From Lachnospiraceae bacterium (GTDB taxonomy: Bacteria; Bacillota; Clostridia; Lachnospirales; Lachnospiraceae), in contig JAEEND010000016.1 of assembly GCA_016283575.1 (NCBI GenBank), positions 1 through 51,654 on the forward strand: DNA of 51,654 nt, given 5' to 3'. Below are positions 25,011-33,461 of the stretch, in pieces; position 1 is the first letter of the stretch; each line of letters begins with the position of its first letter. The notes beneath the pieces are model-generated. The model saw nothing but the letters and a program-made list of their open reading frames with translations, had not been told where the DNA came from and searched no databases. Both the position numbers and the translations under genes were made by a program.

Positions 25011-25988
25011 TCACGCTTTCTTTTTCTCCGCTCTTATGGCAATGATCCTCTGAATCACGATAAAGAAACAAAGAAGAGCAGCGATGGTAACTTTAGTCCA
25101 CCAGGTATTTAAGTTCTGGTAGGTTACTATGGTCTGAATGATACCCTGTATCAGCACGCCGAACATGGAACCGATAACAGTACCCACACCGCCTGTAAGG
25201 AGGGTTCCGCCGATAACCGCCGATGAAATTGCATCAAGCTCGAGACCCATGTTCTGAAGAGAATATCCCGCAAGGGTGTAAAGGCTGAATACAAATCCGC
25301 CGAGAGATGCGGAGAATCCGCTTATGGCATAAACTGCAATCTTAACCTTCTTTACATCAATGCCCATAAGTTCTGCGGAAACTTCGTTGGAACCTACGGC
25401 ATATACGTATCGTCCAAACTTGGTATATTTAAGCACGAACCAGGCAATGAGCACCACAGCCAGCGCTATAAATACGTAATAGTAAAGCTTAGCCCTGCTG
25501 CCGCCGATCTGAAAGGAAATCTTCGAAAGAGCCAGGCTCTTGTAAAAGGCATTGTTAATAGGAATGGACACGGTACTTACAACCGCGCACATGCCTCGTA
25601 AAAAGAAAAGTCCCGCAAGAGTTATGATAAATGGCTGAATCTTAAATACCTGAATACAATAACCCATTAAGAAGCCTGCAAAGGTTCCGATAAAAAGAAC
25701 CAGCGGAATAACCACCAGTGCGGACCACCTCTTGTCCAGCAGGAAAGCTGACAAGACACATGTAAATGCAAGGTTTGATGCTACCGAAATGTCGATGCCG
25801 CCGGTAAGAAGCACAAAGGTCATACCGGTTGCAACTATGATAAGATATGCATTATCGTTAAACAGATTAAATATTGTGGATACGGACCCGAAGCGATCGT
25901 ATTTAATGGAACCGCCCACGAACATTGCTATAAATAAGCAGATTGCAATTAAAAGAGAGACATTACCGATCGTTAACTTTTTCATCAT
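25011..25988 (-). CDS. yjfF: Sugar ABC transporter permease, YjfF type
   Basis: One of two permeases of the importer. The 325-residue protein is of the branched-chain/ribose permease (BPD_transp_2) family with about 9-10 helices. The segment GGIDISVASNLAFT and the cytoplasmic coupling loop YAVGSNEVSAELMGIDVKKV match the family. Gene order (binding protein, ATPase, permease, permease) is that of E. coli ytfQ-ytfR-ytfT-yjfF, a galactofuranose importer. Its ATG overlaps the upstream stop by 4 bp. Last gene of the operon. Confidence 0.9.
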   Translation of the reverse strand: MMKKLTIGNVSLLIAICLFIAMFVGGSIKYDRFGSVSTIFNLFNDNAYLIIVATGMTFVLLTGGIDISVASNLAFTCVLSAFLLDKRWSALVVIPLVLFIGTFAGFLMGYCIQVFKIQPFIITLAGLFFLRGMCAVVSTVSIPINNAFYKSLALSKISFQIGGSRAKLYYYVFIALAVVLIAWFVLKYTKFGRYVYAVGSNEVSAELMGIDVKKVKIAVYAISGFSASLGGFVFSLYTLAGYSLQNMGLELDAISSAVIGGTLLTGGVGTVIGSMFGVLIQGIIQTIVTYQNLNTWWTKVTIAALLCFFIVIQRIIAIRAEKKKA

Positions 25989-27016
25989 GCAGCCACACTC
26001 CCTTTCTTACTGAATATACCCTTAAGCTTCGCCATAAAGATGGGTGACTGGGCAAGACAGATAATGACAACTATCAATGCCTTAAACACCTTGGTAAGCT
26101 CAGGCGTTACGCCGAAGGCATAGATCACGGTGGAAATAGTCTGCACTATCAATGCACCCAGAGCACTCGATACAAAAGAAAATCTTCCGCCGTTAAGCGC
26201 GGTGCCGCCGAGTGCTACGGCAAGGATTCCGTCCATTTCGTATAAAAGGCCGCAGTTGTTACAGTCGGCGCCTTTAATACCTGCGGATTCAACAATACCT
26301 GTTAAAGCTGCCATAATACCGCAGAATATGTAGATGACCCACAGGTTCTTACTTACAAGAATACCTGAAAGCCGGCTTGATTCCGAATTGATACCGATGG
26401 ATTCGATCGCCATTCCCAGAGCCGTTCTTTTGGTAAGGATGATTGCAATCACAAGCACAAAAAGCGCGATGTAGAAAGGAATGGGCAGTCCCAGGAAGTA
26501 TCCTCCGTTTATGAAATAGTAAGCATCCGAATTAATGGTTACGATCTTACCGTCCGATACAAGCTGAGCGATCCCTCGACCCGCGGTTAACAGGATCATG
26601 GTGGCTACGATGGGCTGTACGTTAAGCTTTGCAACAAGAAATCCGTTCCATGCTCCGCAAAGAGCACCCACTAAAAGTGCGATAAGCACTGCGGCGAATA
26701 CGTTTCCATGTAAAGAAGGAAGGATCCTTTCATCCACAATGGAGCATGCAACCGAAGCGGCAATAGCCATTACGGAACCTACGGAAATATCCGTACCTGC
26801 GGTGGCAAGGACCATGGTCATACCTATCGCAAGGATCACATATTTGCTTCCGTTACGAAGAATATCGATTAGACGCCCGTAGAAGTGACCGTCCACCATT
26901 GTGATCTTAAAGAAAGAATCACCGAACATCACACGGTAAAGCACTTCACATGCCAAAAGAATGACTATTAAAGCAAGGAAAGGTCTGATTTCCAGGCTGT
27001 TTTTAAATTTCTTCAT
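25985..27016 (-). CDS. ytfT: Sugar ABC transporter permease, YtfT type
   Basis: Second membrane subunit of the importer, 343 residues, with the family motif AGTDISVGSVMAIAAS after the third helix and ALGGTALNGGRFSF near the coupling region. About ten membrane helices are visible, and the C-terminus is basic and cytoplasmic (KLKGIFSKKG). It starts within the ytfR stop (TAATG) and its own stop overlaps yjfF, so translation of the three genes is coupled. Confidence 0.9.
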   Translation of the reverse strand: MKKFKNSLEIRPFLALIVILLACEVLYRVMFGDSFFKITMVDGHFYGRLIDILRNGSKYVILAIGMTMVLATAGTDISVGSVMAIAASVACSIVDERILPSLHGNVFAAVLIALLVGALCGAWNGFLVAKLNVQPIVATMILLTAGRGIAQLVSDGKIVTINSDAYYFINGGYFLGLPIPFYIALFVLVIAIILTKRTALGMAIESIGINSESSRLSGILVSKNLWVIYIFCGIMAALTGIVESAGIKGADCNNCGLLYEMDGILAVALGGTALNGGRFSFVSSALGALIVQTISTVIYAFGVTPELTKVFKALIVVIICLAQSPIFMAKLKGIFSKKGSVAA

Positions 27017-28521
27017 TAGTTTTCTCCCTCCCCCGCAATACTCTTCATGATATTAGCTTCCGTTATATTGTCACCGCTCAGCTTATCCACTATTTTCTTA
27101 TCCCTTAACACATACATGGTGTTGCAGCAACGCTGCATTTCTTCAAGCTCCGATGAAATGAACAGACAGCTCATGCCGGTCTTGGCAAGGTCTACCACTA
27201 TTCTCTGTATTTCCGCCTTGGCACCTATATCGATACCTCTTGTGGGTTCATCCATGATAAGAAGCTCAGGATCGGTGGCAAGCCAGCGGGCAAGAAGCAC
27301 CTTTTGCTGGTTACCGCCGGACAGATTCTTTATCTTCTGGTCCCTTGAAGGAGTCTTGATATTCAATTCTTTAATATATTTATCAGCTATCTCAGCAGCT
27401 TCTTTTTTAGAAACCACATGCATAAGGCCGCGCTTTGCCTGAAGGGCGATTATGATGTTGTCCATTATGCTCAGTTCACCTATGATACCTTCTGTCTTTC
27501 TGTTTTCTGAGCAGAAAGCGATATCGCATCGGATAGCATCCAAAGGATTCTTGATAGAGACATTTTTATCGTGGATCTTAATGTGACCCTCCGTCATCTT
27601 GTCGGCTCCGAAGAGTAATCTTGCAGTTTCCGTACGTCCCGATCCGAGAAGTCCCGAGAGACCGCTTACTTCACCCTTATTAAGCGAAAAAGAAACATTC
27701 TTGATCTTAGCTGTTCCCGCATTTTCGACGTCGATAAACTTTTCGGGATTTTCGCCTGCTTCACGCTGCGTTACGGATATTTCTGCCAGAGAATCAAAAT
27801 CCTTACCGAGCATCTTGCCGATGAGAGCGGGTTTTTCCAGTTCATCCGTCTTATAAGTACCTACATATCCACCGTTTCTGAGTACGGTGATGGTATCAGT
27901 CACTTCATAGACCTGATCCAGGAAGTGGGTTACGAATACAATGCCCAGTCCACGCTTTTTCAGCTCTCTCATGATGTCAAAAAGCTTTTCAACCTCAGCC
28001 TGAGAAAGACTGGATGTGGGCTCATCGAGGATCAGAATTTTTGCTTTTATATCAACGGCTCTTGCTATGGCTATCATCTGCTGCACCGCAACAGGGAAAG
28101 CTCCAAGCTTCTTCGTTACATCCAAATTAAGATCAAATTCCTTTATAAGTTCCTTGGAATCTTCATTTATTTTCTTCCAGTCGATATGACCATGCTTTTT
28201 AGGTTCACGACCGATGAATATATTTTCAGCTACCGAAAGATCCGGACATAAATTTACTTCCTGATAAACGGTGCTTATACCCTTTTTCTGTGCGTCAAAG
28301 GGGCTTGTCACATGGATTTCATTGCCGTCTAAATAGACCTCGCCTCCATCCATCTTTTCTACGCCGGTAAGTACTTTTATGAGAGTCGATTTACCTGCGC
28401 CGTTTTCACCCAGAAGAGCATGAATGCTGCCTGCTTCAAGGCTGAATTCCACATCATTTAATGCCACGACCCCGGGAAAGGATTTGTTAACATGCTCCAT
28501 CCTTAGTAATTTAGTTGCCAT
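27016..28521 (-). CDS. ytfR: Sugar ABC transporter ATP-binding protein, YtfR type
   Basis: A 501-residue ATPase with two ABC domains in one chain, as in ribose/galactose-type importers. Domain 1 (about 1-245): Walker A LGENGAGKSTLIK, Walker B ILILDEPTSSLS. Domain 2 (about 255-500): degenerate Walker A LLGSGRTETARLLFG (no Lys-Ser pair, normal for the family), signature LSGGNQQKVLLARW, Walker B LLIMDEPTRGIDIG. It energises the YtfT/YjfF permeases. A stem-loop separates it from ytfQ. Confidence 0.94.
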   Translation of the reverse strand: MATKLLRMEHVNKSFPGVVALNDVEFSLEAGSIHALLGENGAGKSTLIKVLTGVEKMDGGEVYLDGNEIHVTSPFDAQKKGISTVYQEVNLCPDLSVAENIFIGREPKKHGHIDWKKINEDSKELIKEFDLNLDVTKKLGAFPVAVQQMIAIARAVDIKAKILILDEPTSSLSQAEVEKLFDIMRELKKRGLGIVFVTHFLDQVYEVTDTITVLRNGGYVGTYKTDELEKPALIGKMLGKDFDSLAEISVTQREAGENPEKFIDVENAGTAKIKNVSFSLNKGEVSGLSGLLGSGRTETARLLFGADKMTEGHIKIHDKNVSIKNPLDAIRCDIAFCSENRKTEGIIGELSIMDNIIIALQAKRGLMHVVSKKEAAEIADKYIKELNIKTPSRDQKIKNLSGGNQQKVLLARWLATDPELLIMDEPTRGIDIGAKAEIQRIVVDLAKTGMSCLFISSELEEMQRCCNTMYVLRDKKIVDKLSGDNITEANIMKSIAGEGEN

Positions 28522-28562
28522 TCTTTTTCCTCCCTAACACTACATGTCATAAGACACAAACA

Positions 28563-28584
28563 GGGGACGGGCAAAGCCGTCCCC
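28563..28584 (-). terminator. Attenuator between ytfQ and ytfR
   Basis: GGGGACGG and CCGTCCCC (8-bp perfect, 6-nt loop), followed by TGTTTGTG. It should leave more transcript for the binding protein than for the rest of the operon. Confidence 0.75.
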
Positions 28585-28598
28585 GTGTTCAATGTGTA

Positions 28599-29633
28599 TT
28601 AGTATGTTCTAGAATCGATCACGTCAGCTGCCTGATCGGATGTGTAAACACCATCGATTGATACAACCCACTTTTCAACAGATTCGCCCGCTTTAAGCTT
28701 TGCAGCGGTTTCAAAAATCTGATTTGCAAGACAAGGGTTACATTCAACAGTACAGTTCATTTCGCCTGCCACCATTGCTTCGAATGCGCCCTTAACACCG
28801 TCAACACCGATGATCTTGATGTCTTCGCCGGGCTTGAAGCCTGCTTCTTTGATAGCTTCGATTGCGCCGAGAGCCATATCATCATTGTGGCAGTATACGC
28901 CGTTGATCTCTGCACCATATGTCTTTAAGAAGGATTCCATTACTTCCTTACCAAGTGTTCTTGTGAAGTCACCGGTCTGGGATGCAAGGATTTCAACATC
29001 GGGATAATTAGCTGCCATGTAATCATCAAAACCGGTCTTACGGTCTGTTGCTGCGGAAGCGCCAACTGTACCTTCAAGTTCTACAATCTTACCTTTGCCG
29101 CCAAGTAAATCGCCCATAACCTTAGCTGCCTGTTCACCTTCCCAGATGAAGTCGGATGCGATCTTACAATCATATAAATCTTCGCAGGATGCATCAACAC
29201 CACGGTCAACAAGGATTACAGGGATTCCTGCTTCCTTACATTCTGTAAGAACTGCTTCCCAACCTGTTTCAACTACAGGAGGAAATGCGATAACGTCAAC
29301 GCCCATTTCGATGAAGTTACGGATTGCCTTGATCTGGTTCTCCTGCTTCTGCTGAGCATCTGCAAATTCTAACTGAAGTGTGTCTGTATTTCTTGCTGCG
29401 TACCACTGAATATCATTGGTTTCTGCATCTCTCCAACCGGATTCCTGTCCGATCTGAGCAAATCCGACTACGAGCTTTCCGTCGTCTGCCTTTGTGGGAG
29501 TTGCTGCGGGAGTTGCTGCCTCCTCAACGTTTGCTGCAGGTGTTTCGGTACTCTGAACCGATGCTGTTCCGCCACATGCTGCAAGACTCATGGTCATTGT
29601 CAGTGCAAGGAACATTGCAAGTAACTTTTTCAT
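28599..29633 (-). CDS. ytfQ: Sugar-binding lipoprotein, YtfQ type
   Basis: Captures the sugar for YtfR/YtfT/YjfF. The 344-residue protein has a signal peptide with lipobox LAAC (about Cys 20), a Thr/Ala/Glu-rich linker and a type I periplasmic-binding fold. The stretches VGFAQIGQESGWR, DAQQKQENQIKAIRNFI, PPVVETGWE and IPVILVDRGVD agree closely with E. coli YtfQ, a galactofuranose binder. This makes a galactofuranose-type (or other furanose) substrate likely but not proven. Strong AGGAGGG binding site. Paralogous to the second domain of the sensor lipoprotein at 20060. Confidence 0.92.
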   Translation of the reverse strand: MKKLLAMFLALTMTMSLAACGGTASVQSTETPAANVEEAATPAATPTKADDGKLVVGFAQIGQESGWRDAETNDIQWYAARNTDTLQLEFADAQQKQENQIKAIRNFIEMGVDVIAFPPVVETGWEAVLTECKEAGIPVILVDRGVDASCEDLYDCKIASDFIWEGEQAAKVMGDLLGGKGKIVELEGTVGASAATDRKTGFDDYMAANYPDVEILASQTGDFTRTLGKEVMESFLKTYGAEINGVYCHNDDMALGAIEAIKEAGFKPGEDIKIIGVDGVKGAFEAMVAGEMNCTVECNPCLANQIFETAAKLKAGESVEKWVVSIDGVYTSDQAADVIDSRTY

Positions 29634-29760
29634 GTTTTAACCCTCCTAGGTCTGATTATTAGTTTTGGGCTATGCCCTTGTTACAATTACATTTTAAAAA
29701 TCAGAGCCTCGGAAGTATTTACACTGAATAAACCAAAAGGTACAGAATTTGAAACTAAAA
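29634..29760 (-). promoter_or_regulatory. ytfQ upstream region
   Basis: This stretch must hold the ytfQ promoter, but I see no clear hexamer pair at 17 bp. It contains a small inverted repeat GGGCATAGCCC and AT-rich tracts; binding by the YesN-like regulator is a reasonable guess only. Confidence 0.3.
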
Positions 29761-29785
29761 AAAGCGGTTTGTAATAAACCGCTTT
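29761..29785. terminator. Terminator of the yitT transcript
   Basis: AAAGCGGTTT and AAACCGCTTT (10-bp perfect stem, 5-nt loop) with T-runs on both sides; on the - strand it is followed by TTTTAG. It lies beyond the 63-bp repeats, so these would be in the yitT 3' UTR. Confidence 0.8.
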
Positions 29786-29807
29786 TGCTTTATAAATATA
29801 GAGGAAT

Positions 29808-29896
29808 ATAATGAAACGCAAGCGTTTCATTATCGGGCGGAAAAATAATCCCTCAGAATTATAAAGGAATATAATGAAACGCGAGCGTTTCATTAT
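29808..29896. repeat. Two 63-bp tandem units with a 26-bp palindrome
   Basis: Palindromes at 29808-29833 and 29871-29896 have perfect 12-bp arms (ATAATGAAACGC and GCGTTTCATTAT) and a 2-nt centre (AA or GA). The distance is 63 bp. Each unit also carries AGGAATATA directly before the ATG inside the palindrome and TATCGGGCG after it. A degenerate relative is at 51523-51543. Function unknown. Confidence 0.85.
29811..29864 (+). CDS. Possible 17-residue peptide inside the repeat
   Basis: MKRKRFIIGRKNNPSEL is opened by GAGGA 5 nt upstream of its ATG, and its TAA is followed at once by the AAAGGA of the next unit. A basic short peptide is possible but the palindrome alone could create this frame. 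The matching frame in unit 2 runs into sequence antisense to yitT. Confidence 0.2.
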   Translation: MKRKRFIIGRKNNPSEL

Positions 29897-29901
29897 CGGG
29901 C

Positions 29902-29930
29902 GCAATAATAATCCTCCGGATTATTATTGC
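29902..29930 (-). other. Stem-loop immediately after yitT
   Basis: GCAATAATAATCC and GGATTATTATTGC, 13-bp perfect stem with a 3-nt loop, abutting the yitT stop. No T-run follows on the - strand, so it is more likely a 3'-end stabiliser than a terminator. Confidence 0.65.
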
Positions 29931-30794
29931 TTAGTTGAACCCTCGGAAGCCTTTGCCGATGATCTCGCTGCTGTTGGTGATCATGATAAAGGCGCCCGGT
30001 TCTGTTTTTCTTACGAAATTTCTAAGTTCAACTGCCTGAAATCGCTTCATGACAGTGAGGATAACCTTCTTTTCATTGTGGGCATAGGCGCCTTCCGCAG
30101 TATAAACGGTGGCGCTTCGACCTAGACTATTGATTATATAATCGCATATCGGTTCCGGATTATCGCATACAATGGTGAAATACTTACACAGGTTAATGTT
30201 TTCTATGACACCGTCGATAACAAGGGATTTTGCCATGAGACCCGTGAAAGAAAACAGACCGGTTTTTACATCAAATACGAAGCATGCGGCTACCGTAATG
30301 AAAAAGTCCACCAGGAATAATGCCGTTCCGATATTAAACTTACTGTATTTCTTAACTATCATTGCCACTATATCAGTGCCGCCGCCGCTTGCTCCCAGGT
30401 TAAACATGATACCCGCTCCGAGAGACGGAAGGATGATGGCAAATATAAGCTCCAATACAGGCTCATCGGTTAATGGTCCATCCATGGGGAACCATATTTC
30501 AAGAAGCTTTAACAGCACGGAATTCAGTATACTTATGTAAACCGTTTTAATTCCGAATTCTTTTCCTAAAAATATAAAGCCCACTACCAATAAAGCCATA
30601 TTGATAATGAGATTGTAGGTTGCCGGGCTAAGTCCACCCACGCGTCCCAAGATAATGGCGATACCGGTTACTCCGCCAAAAGAAAAATTGTTGGGGAATT
30701 TGAACACATAGACACCCACCACCAATACTATGGTAGCAAGTGTCAGAATGGTATATTCCCTGAGGGCAAGATAAAATTTCATTCGCTTACTCAT
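29931..30794 (-). CDS. YitT family membrane protein
   Basis: A 287-residue inner-membrane protein with the two parts of the YitT family: an N-terminal five-to-six helix DUF161 region (about 15-205, with FSFGGVTGIAIILGR and GASGGGTDIVAMIVKKYS) and a cytoplasmic DUF2179 domain (about 220-287, AEGAYAHNEKKVILTVMKR). Molecular function is not established for the family. It is 8 bp downstream of the gene at 30803, so the two are co-transcribed. Confidence 0.9.
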   Translation of the reverse strand: MSKRMKFYLALREYTILTLATIVLVVGVYVFKFPNNFSFGGVTGIAIILGRVGGLSPATYNLIINMALLVVGFIFLGKEFGIKTVYISILNSVLLKLLEIWFPMDGPLTDEPVLELIFAIILPSLGAGIMFNLGASGGGTDIVAMIVKKYSKFNIGTALFLVDFFITVAACFVFDVKTGLFSFTGLMAKSLVIDGVIENINLCKYFTIVCDNPEPICDYIINSLGRSATVYTAEGAYAHNEKKVILTVMKRFQAVELRNFVRKTEPGAFIMITNSSEIIGKGFRGFN

Positions 30795-30802
30795 AAAAAC
30801 CT

Positions 30803-31279
30803 CTATCTAATAACACGGTTCATGTATTTATCCCAGGATACGGTAACGTGACTTGCTTTAAGCATAAGTTTATAGGAATCCGCAGAAGCTCCGATTTCAT
30901 CGGATGTTTCGAATATTGCTTCGTAGATTCCCCCGTCGCTTTTTCTCAAAGAAACAAGATATGTTCCGGGAAGATCCTTAAAAAGCCGATCCCACTCGCT
31001 TTCAGAGATTTCTTCATCGGGAACCTCTGACACCAGCTCATCATTGGCATTATAATAAGAATAACCTTCCTTATATACATTCATAACACTTGCATCGGAA
31101 AAATGAATTAAAGAGGTGCCTGCGTAACTGTCCGTATAATTGGTATTCTGCGAATTATCATGACGGACGATAAGCGCTTCCGCCGTAATATCAAGAGTAT
31201 TTACGGAAAGTTTAAAATCCGCAGTCACAGCATCATCATATATAAATCTGTCAAGTTCGTCTTTAGATACAAATCCCAT
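30803..31279 (-). CDS. Unknown protein upstream of yitT
   Basis: A 158-residue soluble protein I do not recognise. It lacks a signal peptide or membrane helix and is rich in Asp, Ser and Tyr (for example DNSQNTNYTDSYAGTS). The ATG at 31279 follows GGTGG; the TTG-start frame from 31297 is less likely. Operon with yitT, so a regulatory or partner role is possible but unsupported. Confidence 0.7.
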   Translation of the reverse strand: MGFVSKDELDRFIYDDAVTADFKLSVNTLDITAEALIVRHDNSQNTNYTDSYAGTSLIHFSDASVMNVYKEGYSYYNANDELVSEVPDEEISESEWDRLFKDLPGTYLVSLRKSDGGIYEAIFETSDEIGASADSYKLMLKASHVTVSWDKYMNRVIR

Positions 31280-31318
31280 AATAAACCACCTTTTCAATCA
31301 ATATACTTAATATATACG

Positions 31319-31348
31319 AAAAGAAGCACTTATAAAAGCGCTTCTTTT
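31319..31348 (-). terminator. Terminator overlapping the malY 3' end
   Basis: AAAAGAAGC and GCTTCTTTT, 9-bp perfect stem with 12-nt loop. The 5' arm lies in the last codons of malY (stop at 31330), so the stop codon is in the loop; T-run is in the 3' arm. Confidence 0.75.
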
Positions 31349-32481
31349 AATAATTCCAGACCTTTTTTAAGCGTCGCCCTCGGACAGGCAACATTCATGC
31401 GGATAAAGTTCTTGCCGCTCTCTCCGTATTCTTCTCCGGAAGCAAGATAAAGACCCGTTTTACGACGTATGTACTCAGCCAGGTCTTCATTTTCTTTTTG
31501 ATAACAGCTCATGTCGATCCATAGTAAGTATGTGGCATGACCTTCTATCAAAACCGCATCCTTTACGTTATCTTTCAGATATTCCGCTACGATCCTGCGG
31601 TTTCCTGCAATATATTCATTTAATTCGCCGAGCCACTCTTCGCCCTCCGTAAAGGCCGCCACAGTAACCGGCACCGCAAAAGCATTGGGTTCCGCTACTT
31701 CATCCGTATTTAAACCTCTCCATACCTTATGACGTAAATAGGGATTCGGTACAGAAACCGCCGCCGTCTGCATTCCCGCAAGGTTAAAGCACTTGCTGGG
31801 TGCAAGACAGGTAATTGAATTCATCCTGCAGTGTTCCGATACGGATGCAAAAGGAATATAGTTAAACCCGGGCTCTGTAATATCGCAGTGAACCTCATCG
31901 GAAATCACCGTTACATGATACTTATATGCAAGATCTCCGATACGGGCAAGCTCCTCCCGACTCCATATCTTTCCTATGGGATTATGAGGATTGCAGAGAA
32001 TCATGAGGGAAGTCTGAGGGTCGGAAAGCTTTGTTTCCAGATCCTCAAAATCTATCTCATATTTATGATCTTTATAGATAAGCTTATTTTCCAAGACTCT
32101 TGCACCGTTATTCACGATGCTGTTAAAGAAAATATTGTATACGGGTGTCTGAATCAACACCTTTTCATTGGGAGTCGTAAGCTTCCTGACAATCGATGAA
32201 ATAGCGGGCACCGCACCGGTACAGAATATGAGCCATTCTTTTTCCATGGTGAAGTCATGACGTTTTCTCCACCAGTTAATATAGGCATCATACCACTCAT
32301 CGGGAATGATCCCATAACCGAAGACCCCGTGAGATACGCGTTTTTCAAGAGCCTTAATTATTTCCGGGGCAGTTTTAAAATCCATATCCGCAACCCACAT
32401 GGGGAGCTCGTGTTCTTTTATGTCCCACTTAAGGGATCCTGTATTTCTTCGGTCGATTATCTCATCAAAATTGTATTTCAT
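31330..32481 (-). CDS. MalY/PatB-type PLP aminotransferase (cystathionine beta-lyase)
   Basis: Fold-type I PLP enzyme of 383 residues, probably cleaving cystathionine or cysteine at the C-S bond. Family signs are MWVADMDFKTAPEI near the N-terminus, LCNPHNPIGKIWSREEL, VISDEVHCDI (PLP-binding Asp) and the Schiff-base Lys in CLAPSKCFNLAGMQ. The ATG at 32481 follows GGAGG; the upstream 19 codons of the frame are not used. Some MalY proteins also act as regulators. It is 13 bp after the DUF3737 gene, so the two form an operon. Confidence 0.92.
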   Translation of the reverse strand: MKYNFDEIIDRRNTGSLKWDIKEHELPMWVADMDFKTAPEIIKALEKRVSHGVFGYGIIPDEWYDAYINWWRKRHDFTMEKEWLIFCTGAVPAISSIVRKLTTPNEKVLIQTPVYNIFFNSIVNNGARVLENKLIYKDHKYEIDFEDLETKLSDPQTSLMILCNPHNPIGKIWSREELARIGDLAYKYHVTVISDEVHCDITEPGFNYIPFASVSEHCRMNSITCLAPSKCFNLAGMQTAAVSVPNPYLRHKVWRGLNTDEVAEPNAFAVPVTVAAFTEGEEWLGELNEYIAGNRRIVAEYLKDNVKDAVLIEGHATYLLWIDMSCYQKENEDLAEYIRRKTGLYLASGEEYGESGKNFIRMNVACPRATLKKGLELLKEALL

Positions 32482-32494
32482 GAAGCCTCCGCTG

Positions 32495-33367
32495 TTATTT
32501 CCAATCAGGACTGTCGGATTTCTTAATGATGCTGGCACATTCTATCTTAGTCTTATCAGGATCGATCAGTTCTTTTTCAAGAATAAGATTTCCGATTTCG
32601 GGAGCTTTAATGGTACCGGAAATGGGATTAAGAATGCTCTCAATCGGTGTAATAAGTTCAACATCTACTGTAGAGAACTCAAATGCATGGTCGGTATTCA
32701 TTACCTTACAGTTACGCATTACAAGGTTTTCAAGATAGCACATACCCTGAAGAGTCTCGATGGTACAGTTTATAAATGTCACATTCTTTGAATTCCAGCC
32801 TATATAGTCAGCGGATATGAAGGAATCATAAACGGTTACGTTTTCACAGTTCCAGAAAGCATCTTTGGTTAAAAGCTTGGAATTGTGGATTTCCACATTT
32901 TCACATCCGTCAAAAGAATAGTTACCATCAAGTACAAAATTGTCAGCATAGATATTCTTACTGCCCATTGCAAAATAGTCGCCCTTGGCAGTTACATTTT
33001 CAAGACGCACGCCGTCACAGTTCCAGAAAGTTTCCTGAGCATTGGGAAGGGGTACATTCTTAAGGCTCGTATTTTTACATCTTCTGAAATTCTTGGGAGC
33101 TTTTATAACGGTGTCAATGACTTCAAGATTGTTGGTATACCAGATGCCTGCTCTTGCCATTTCAAAAAGCATGGAATCTTTAAGCACCACATGGTCACAA
33201 TACCAAAGAGGATATTTCCATTTAAATAAAGAACCTGTCACTTCTATATTCTTAGATTCCTTCAAGGGAGATTCGCCGTTCTGGAATGTCGAATCGCTTA
33301 CCCTGGCATCCTTTAACATATATAAGGCACGTTCACCTTCATAGGTTCCTGGTTTAATTTCTTTCAT
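32495..33367 (-). CDS. DUF3737 right-handed beta-helix protein
   Basis: A 290-residue protein of the DUF3737 family (all-beta repeat, predicted right-handed beta-helix). Repeated strands such as NVEIHNSKLLTKDAFWNCEN, NVTVYDSFISADYIGWNSKN and NVTFINCTIETLQGMCYLEN, about 20 residues apart, show the coils. No signal peptide, so cytoplasmic. Function is unknown; genes of this family are often next to malY-type aminotransferases, as here. GAGGTG precedes the ATG, and a good promoter lies at 33410-33438. Confidence 0.9.
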   Translation of the reverse strand: MKEIKPGTYEGERALYMLKDARVSDSTFQNGESPLKESKNIEVTGSLFKWKYPLWYCDHVVLKDSMLFEMARAGIWYTNNLEVIDTVIKAPKNFRRCKNTSLKNVPLPNAQETFWNCDGVRLENVTAKGDYFAMGSKNIYADNFVLDGNYSFDGCENVEIHNSKLLTKDAFWNCENVTVYDSFISADYIGWNSKNVTFINCTIETLQGMCYLENLVMRNCKVMNTDHAFEFSTVDVELITPIESILNPISGTIKAPEIGNLILEKELIDPDKTKIECASIIKKSDSPDWK

Positions 33368-33409
33368 TTGTCACCTCATTATTTTTTATATTAACGTTTC
33401 CGAAGGGAA

Positions 33410-33438
33410 ATGATAACACAAAATTAAATTACATTCAA
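33410..33438 (-). promoter_or_regulatory. Promoter of the DUF3737-malY operon
   Basis: TTGAAT, 17 bp, TATCAT on the - strand, about 45 bp upstream of the DUF3737 start. Confidence 0.6.
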
Positions 33439-33461
33439 TTGATTTTATAAAGTTTTAATCA

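Noticed and set aside
29687-29905. 72-residue - strand ORF containing repeated MKRxRFIIFLY
   Set aside because: It is produced by the palindromic 63-bp repeats read on the other strand and crosses a terminator stem.
29874-30125. 83-residue + strand ORF starting in repeat unit 2
   Set aside because: It is almost wholly antisense to the yitT coding region, whose frame and family are clear.
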